Positions 25,304 to 29,240 of a stretch of 29,240 nt of DNA are shown one piece after another (positions within the stretch are counted from its first letter, which is position 1; each line of letters opens with the position of its first letter). The notes beneath the pieces are model-generated. The model was not told the origin of the DNA and ran no database searches. It saw only the letters and a list, made by a program, of their open reading frames with translations. The translations under genes were made by a program, and so were the position numbers. Source of the stretch: Mucilaginibacter saanensis (lineage in GTDB: Bacteria > Bacteroidota > Bacteroidia > Sphingobacteriales > Sphingobacteriaceae); assembly GCF_014200575.1 (NCBI RefSeq), contig NZ_JACHBZ010000032.1:1-29240 (forward strand). Direction: 5' to 3'.

Positions 25304-27094
25304 TCAATTCGGTTTTACCGGGAACGTGATCGTAAAAGTTGTACCCTCATTTAGCTGGCTTCTACACCTGACCTTCCCGTTCATTAATGCAGTATAACGT
25401 GTGACGATATTCAAGCCCAGGCCTGTTCCAGGTATGTTGCCGGTATTATGTGCGCGGAAGAAGGCTTCGAAGAGATGCTTTTGGTCTTCTTTAGGTATGC
25501 CGATGCCGTTATCGCTGATCGTAATGGTCAGGTAGCTGCCGGTGATCTTCGTACGAAATTCGATGAGGGAATTAGGGCCTGAGTATTTAATCGCATTACT
25601 GATCAGGTTGATAATACAATTTTTTAACAGCGACGGATTAAGGGTAACTAACCGGCCACGGCCTGAATGGCGATAATTGATTTGCTGCTCCTTTTTGGCC
25701 AGGGACTGCATATCTTCGGCAACGTCCGCCGCAAAATTGACCAGGTCAAACTCGTTTAGAATTGGATTTATCCTACCGGTTTCCAGTAGTTCAAGCGATA
25801 AAAAATCATTTAAAATATTGGTGAGGTTTTTTGCTGCATTTTTGATCGTCTCGGTATATTTTTTGACGATGGGGTGGTCCAGTTCAAGCGCGATCCTGCC
25901 GATCAGTTCCGCAGAAAGCTGGATAGAGGTAAGCGGGGTTTTGAACTCATGCGAAGCCATGGATACAAACCGGCTTTTCATCATGTTCAGTTGCTTTTCC
26001 TTTTCAAGGGACTGCCTGACCTGCTCCCTGCTCAATTCGATAGCTGCGACGGAATCGGTCAGGCCTTGATTACTGATATCGAGCGCGGCCAGCAGTTTCT
26101 TGAGTTCGGTAATGTCATAAAAGCTGATGATTGCGCCGTCCGTGTTATTTGTGTTTTGCCGAATGTAAGGCATGGTCATCACCTGGTAGATTCTTCCGTC
26201 TGAAGATTCGGCCTCCCGGGTAATGGTCAGCCCGTCCTTCATTACCATTTGAATGTCTGCTACCAGGGTTTCAAATTTAATATTTGTCGTAATATGTGTC
26301 AGGGGGCGCCCAATATCGCTTTCCCGCAGATTGATATGCTTTACCGCGCCGGGTGAATATTTTTTGAGCAGCAAATTGTGGTCAACAAATAACTGCCCGT
26401 TGGTATTGCTCCGGAAATAATTGTTCAGGTCGTCGTTTGACTCTACCAGCTCGGCATTTGTTTGCTGTTGTTGCCTGTTAACGGTTTGTAATTCTTCATT
26501 CACCGATTGTAGTTCCTCATTCGCACTATGCATTTCTTCATTCGCGGATTGTAACTCCTCATTAAAGGATTGAACGTTTTCATTGGATGAATTGATTGCG
26601 CCATATGCCTCCTGTAAGTTATTTTTGGCCTCGGCCAGTTCCTGCTCCAGGCTAGTCAAGTGTTGCCGGGTAAGCAGCTGAAGGTCACCGGGCGTGTTCA
26701 GCGAGCTATGCTTGCTTTTTCTTTTATTGGATGTAAACAGTATAAGTAATTGCAGGCCTGCGGCATCTCCGCCAAAAAATGGTGTAATGACGATATTGAC
26801 GGACGGCTCTCTGCCGAAGTTAAGCTCACCTAATGTGACCCGCTTGTTTGACTTTAGGGCCTCGTGCGCTGCGGCTTTAACGATCACGGACACGTCATCG
26901 GGCAGTAATTCGCAAAGGTCAGAGATGAAATTTTCATCTTTCAAATAGTTCGTCGTATTGCCAAACGCCTTGACCACGGTCAGGTTTTGGTCCGTGCAAA
27001 CGCCGTTCAGCCCTGCAGCTTCGAGGATGGCGGTTGAACCGTCTACTATTGCCACAGTTGCAGGCACTTTAACCGATCTTTTACTTTCTTGCAC
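25304..27094 (-). CDS. PAS-histidine kinase, paralogue of the CheB-CheR hybrid's C-terminal half
   Basis: A 596-residue kinase. The start is GTG 27094, the first start codon after an in-frame TAA. Residues 20-140 (NGVCTDQNLTVVKAFGNTTN) match the PAS-like region of the neighbour, followed by five heptads (NENVQSF to NEELQTV) and the PAS domain (NGQLFVDHNLLLKKYSPGAV), all colinear with it. The kinase core differs: H-box ASHEFKTPLTSIQLSAELIG, N-box NLISNAIKYS, DNGIGIP and GTGLGLNIV, a standard HisKA/HATPase pair. CheB and CheR domains are missing. No response-regulator gene is adjacent. It lies 81 nt upstream of the hybrid gene on the same strand, so the two may be cotranscribed. Confidence 0.9.
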   Translation of the reverse strand: MQESKRSVKVPATVAIVDGSTAILEAAGLNGVCTDQNLTVVKAFGNTTNYLKDENFISDLCELLPDDVSVIVKAAAHEALKSNKRVTLGELNFGREPSVNIVITPFFGGDAAGLQLLILFTSNKRKSKHSSLNTPGDLQLLTRQHLTSLEQELAEAKNNLQEAYGAINSSNENVQSFNEELQSANEEMHSANEELQSVNEELQTVNRQQQQTNAELVESNDDLNNYFRSNTNGQLFVDHNLLLKKYSPGAVKHINLRESDIGRPLTHITTNIKFETLVADIQMVMKDGLTITREAESSDGRIYQVMTMPYIRQNTNNTDGAIISFYDITELKKLLAALDISNQGLTDSVAAIELSREQVRQSLEKEKQLNMMKSRFVSMASHEFKTPLTSIQLSAELIGRIALELDHPIVKKYTETIKNAAKNLTNILNDFLSLELLETGRINPILNEFDLVNFAADVAEDMQSLAKKEQQINYRHSGRGRLVTLNPSLLKNCIINLISNAIKYSGPNSLIEFRTKITGSYLTITISDNGIGIPKEDQKHLFEAFFRAHNTGNIPGTGLGLNIVTRYTALMNGKVRCRSQLNEGTTFTITFPVKPN

Positions 27095-27439
27095 TGCTGT
27101 TTGATTTTAGTGTCGACTAACGCCTGGTTAAATGTTTAATGACAAAGAATGAAGGAAAGTATATCAAATGTAACATATTATCAACTGTGCAACACAAATA
27201 ATTAATCTACAGTAATTTGCGCAGTCGATATCAGCATAACAAATTTCATAATTGTCAGGTAATTCGGCAATGACAATAAACAGGTGAAAAAGTGATCCCA
27301 ATCATTAAGATTAAAAATCACTGTTTTTTGCAATTATGGCGGTGACAAATTTTATCGATTATTGTTTGGCAGTATAGAAGCATTAAAAATTCTGAAGAAG
27401 TCGAATCAAAAAACTATATTGAGCATTTAACTACAACCT
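27095..27439. other. Divergent intergenic region, 345 nt
   Basis: AT-rich region between the kinase (minus) and the barrel protein (plus), presumably holding both promoters. TATTGTTTGG at 27361-27370 approximates a -7 box for the plus-strand gene but with one extra base. No gene, RNA or strong hairpin is seen. Confidence 0.4.
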
Positions 27440-28138
27440 ATGAAAAATAAAAAGCTACAAATTTCATTGCTCCTGCCTTTACTAATTATGACAGGCGTCG
27501 TCGCCCAGGCCCAAATCAAAATAGGCGAGGTTGCTGGAATAGGGTTTTCGAATATCAGCGAAAAATCAGCCGACGGAGATAAGGCCAATACACAAAACAT
27601 GCCAGGTCTGCGAGTCGGGCTTACTGCGGATGTTCCTTTAACCGGCGATTTTTATATCCAGCCTGGGTTATTTTATGCCCGTAAAGGATTCAAACAGGAA
27701 AGCGGCGGTTTCTATGGTGCAGCAATCAATTTGCAGGTCAAGGCTGACTACATAGAACTACCTGTGAATTTACTTTATAAGCGGAAGCTCGGAATGGGAC
27801 ATTTGTTACTGGGTGCAGGGCCGTACCTCGCCTATGGAACCGGAGGAAACTGGAAATCCGACGGTGATATAGTATTGGGAGATATCAGATCCAAGGGCGA
27901 GGGCAGCGTAGCCTTTAGAAACAACGGCTCAATTCGAAATGATTCAGAATATATTTACGGAAGGCCGGTGGATTACGGGTTTACTGCAATATTGGGATAT
28001 GAGTTTCGGGAACACTTTACCTTACAGCTTAATGGAATATTCGGTCTAGCTAATCTTATACCCAGCTTCAACGGATCCCAACTGGGAGGTCATTTGAGAA
28101 ATCGGGGGAGCGGTATCACTATTGGGTATAAGATATGA
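27440..28138 (+). CDS. Outer-membrane beta-barrel protein (PorT-like family)
   Basis: A 232-residue secreted protein. Residues 1-24 are a signal peptide (KNKKLQ, hydrophobic SLLLPLLIMTGVVA, cleavage after AQA). The rest alternates short amphipathic strands with turns, as in the Bacteroidota outer-membrane beta-barrel domain proteins: GLRVGLTADVPLTGDFYIQP, GLFYARKGF, DYIELPVNLLYKRKLG, LLLGAGPYLAYG, and a final strand ending in GYKI, an aromatic/hydrophobic C-terminus typical of barrel insertion signals. Function is unknown; many such genes are stress- or cell-envelope-responsive. It is a single gene with its own upstream region. Confidence 0.85.
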   Translation: MKNKKLQISLLLPLLIMTGVVAQAQIKIGEVAGIGFSNISEKSADGDKANTQNMPGLRVGLTADVPLTGDFYIQPGLFYARKGFKQESGGFYGAAINLQVKADYIELPVNLLYKRKLGMGHLLLGAGPYLAYGTGGNWKSDGDIVLGDIRSKGEGSVAFRNNGSIRNDSEYIYGRPVDYGFTAILGYEFREHFTLQLNGIFGLANLIPSFNGSQLGGHLRNRGSGITIGYKI

Positions 28139-28336
28139 AAGGCGGAGATCAATTATCCGACTATCAATTGAAGAAATTTTTGCACCAAGCAGTTTTCTTC
28201 TTGTCTTCTTGTGGGGTCTAAATAGAAATTTTAGTGAACAATTAAAGGATTTAAACTCCTTTCTCGATTTTAAAAGGGTTAACCGAATTCGTATCTGTGT
28301 TGACTGTGTGTTGATTATCAATGTGGAGAATATTGA

Positions 28337-28390
28337 AGTCGAACCGATGACCTTGCATGGATGCAGATTCGACTAAAACAGTTTTTTTTT
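28337..28390 (+). terminator. Possible terminator hairpin with T-run
   Basis: AGTCGAA (28337-28343) and TTCGACT (28368-28374) form a 7-bp stem with a 24-nt loop, followed after 7 nt by nine T residues. The loop is long and the T-run offset, so this is weak. It lies about 200 nt after the barrel gene. Confidence 0.3.
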
Positions 28391-28424
28391 AATCTAAACT
28401 TTATGTATTATACTATACAATTAT

Positions 28425-28432
28425 TATCTTTG
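28425..28432 (+). promoter_or_regulatory. Orphan -7 box TATCTTTG
   Basis: An exact match to TAnnTTTG without a recognisable gene after it and without a clear -33 element. It may be the leftover promoter of a lost gene or chance in AT-rich DNA. Confidence 0.2.
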
Positions 28433-29023
28433 ATATGGGATAACCAAACGTTCTTAAATTGTATTAAATCATGTCAAAATAATAATTGGTGCCCCAAATG
28501 GTGCCCAGTTTTGATTTCAAATGAAAAAAAAAGGCTTTTAAAGCGCCTAATAGCATATAACTGACTCGCAAAAGGATCAAAAATTATCCCAGCGGGATCA
28601 CGCCCCATTTCCTTTAAGTTGTAGCCTCTCTCCTACCATTGTTAGCATAATCTCTCTTGAAATATTAAGTTTTGTAAATCATAGCGCCATTCGTAGAGTT
28701 CAAGATTAGACCTTTCGATGAACACTGATAATTAATTCAATAAGTACAAATGTTCGAAACTCTCCCTCTCCTCTACCCTATAGCCAACAATCATTAATTC
28801 TGCAATTCTTTTTCAGCAAGAAGATCAAAGGGATCTATTTTGCCAGTATAGTCCTTGTTCAGGCAAAAGATAACAAACCTATTTTTTTCAAATTCCTGAA
28901 AAAAGCGGTATCCGAGAAGAACCCGGACAAAAGAAGTTATTATCGGAGTTACACGAGCAGTACGTAAAAGAACAACAGCTATAATGCTAAGAGTTGTATT
29001 TATACTGGTGCTACTTCAATCTT

Positions 29024-29092
29024 CAGCTCACAAAAATTTTTGAATTAGCCAAAGGGCTATAAATCGAACCAAAAGATTTGTTAGATTTTTAA
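29024..29092 (+). pseudogene. Broken tail of an XRE-family regulator
   Basis: The frame QLTKIFELAKGL, stop, IEPKDLLDF, stop reads like the last helix region of XRE (Cro/CI-type) regulators, which often end LxxLxxLAxGLNIEPKDLLDF. The in-frame TAA at 29060-29062 stands where an N codon (AAT) is expected. No helix-turn-helix part is recognisable upstream. It ends 55 nt before the right-hand IS terminus. Confidence 0.4.
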
Positions 29093-29147
29093 ATTTTCCA
29101 AGTCCCTTCCTCCGCACATTTGATTGGATTTTCTCGAATTGTAGGGT

Positions 29148-29240
29148 TGATATTCCGGGGATGTTGACCAGGGGATTCCGTGGCAAAGTGACCAGGCAAT
29201 TAGCTGGCGAACGATAGCAGCGAGAGCTGTAAAAGCGTTT
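29148..29240. mobile_element. Second IS21-like terminus, facing the first (body outside the window)
   Basis: It begins TGATATT, the exact complement of the left terminus (77-83). TGACCA-headed units follow at 29165 and 29189 (24-nt spacing) with ATTCCG cores, as at the left edge but with different bases between. The sequence then changes to non-repeat DNA near 29200, presumably the element's coding end. The two edges are related but not identical elements, in inverted orientation. Confidence 0.55.

Larger units (their letters stand above)
28139..28797. other. AT-rich gene-poor region
   Basis: No supported gene. It contains a weak hairpin plus T-run (28337-28390), an orphan TATCTTTG box (28425-28432), and a short direct repeat TGGTGCCC (twice between 28490 and 28512). 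The longest open frames (84 and 67 codons) have no protein-like features. Confidence 0.5.

Noticed and set aside
27170..27200. ATGTAAC...TGTGCAAC words in the divergent region before the kinase and barrel genes
   Set aside because: Spacing differs from the two good copies (11 versus 13 nt) and the remaining words are missing.
28480..28564. TGGTGCCC direct repeat and short frame as a possible attachment site or integrase start
   Set aside because: No integrase, tRNA or matching second copy of the site was found in the window.

Overview
The window looks like chromosome of a Bacteroidota bacterium, most likely Sphingobacteriaceae (Mucilaginibacter/Pedobacter type). The reasons are moderate GC, near absence of Shine-Dalgarno sites, a few TAnnTTTG-like promoter boxes, and families typical of that group: a short AraC regulator with an MxCxxC head, PorT-like barrel proteins, CheB-CheR-kinase hybrids and PepSY-like proteins. 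This is inferred from protein style only; no rRNA or marker gene is present.

Layout. 1-83 is the terminus of an IS21-like element that has removed the 5' end of a PepSY-like gene. A PAP2 phosphatase (445-1092), an unrecognised gene (1417-2121) and a decayed AbiEi/AbiEii toxin-antitoxin pair (2187-2885) follow in a degraded left flank. Next come a two-gene mannose unit on the plus strand (manA plus a GH130 phosphorylase, 2989-5060) and a small unknown gene. From 12753 down to 5634 on the minus strand lies a complete N-ATPase operon in the diagnostic order atpD-C-Q-R-B-E-F-A-G. It is preceded by a PRC-barrel gene that has been fused by deletion to the last 55 codons of a polyphosphate kinase 2 gene. 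Upstream of that, also on the minus strand, is a tightly packed operon (20133 to 12843): HAD hydrolase, acetate kinase, phosphoketolase, class I fructose-bisphosphate aldolase, CopB-type P-ATPase. A cupin gene, a Nim-like flavin-binding protein and an AraC regulator with a metal-binding-like head follow. Two related sensory proteins come next: a 1087-residue CheB-CheR-PAS-histidine kinase and a 596-residue kinase resembling its C-terminal half. An outer-membrane barrel gene and about 1 kb of AT-rich, gene-poor DNA with a broken XRE-regulator tail precede a second IS21-like terminus at 29148-29240, facing the first.

How it may work together (inference). Phosphoketolase plus acetate kinase make ATP from sugar phosphates without oxygen. 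GH130, ManA and aldolase feed or drain the fructose-6-phosphate pool. The N-ATPase could use that ATP to pump ions. The cupin gene and the PRC-barrel/N-ATPase unit share a 67-nt promoter-region block aligning without gaps (29 of the first 36 bases identical, then an 8-base box at the same spacing), which suggests one regulator controls both. The whole resembles a stress or low-oxygen energy and metal-resistance island with decaying edges.
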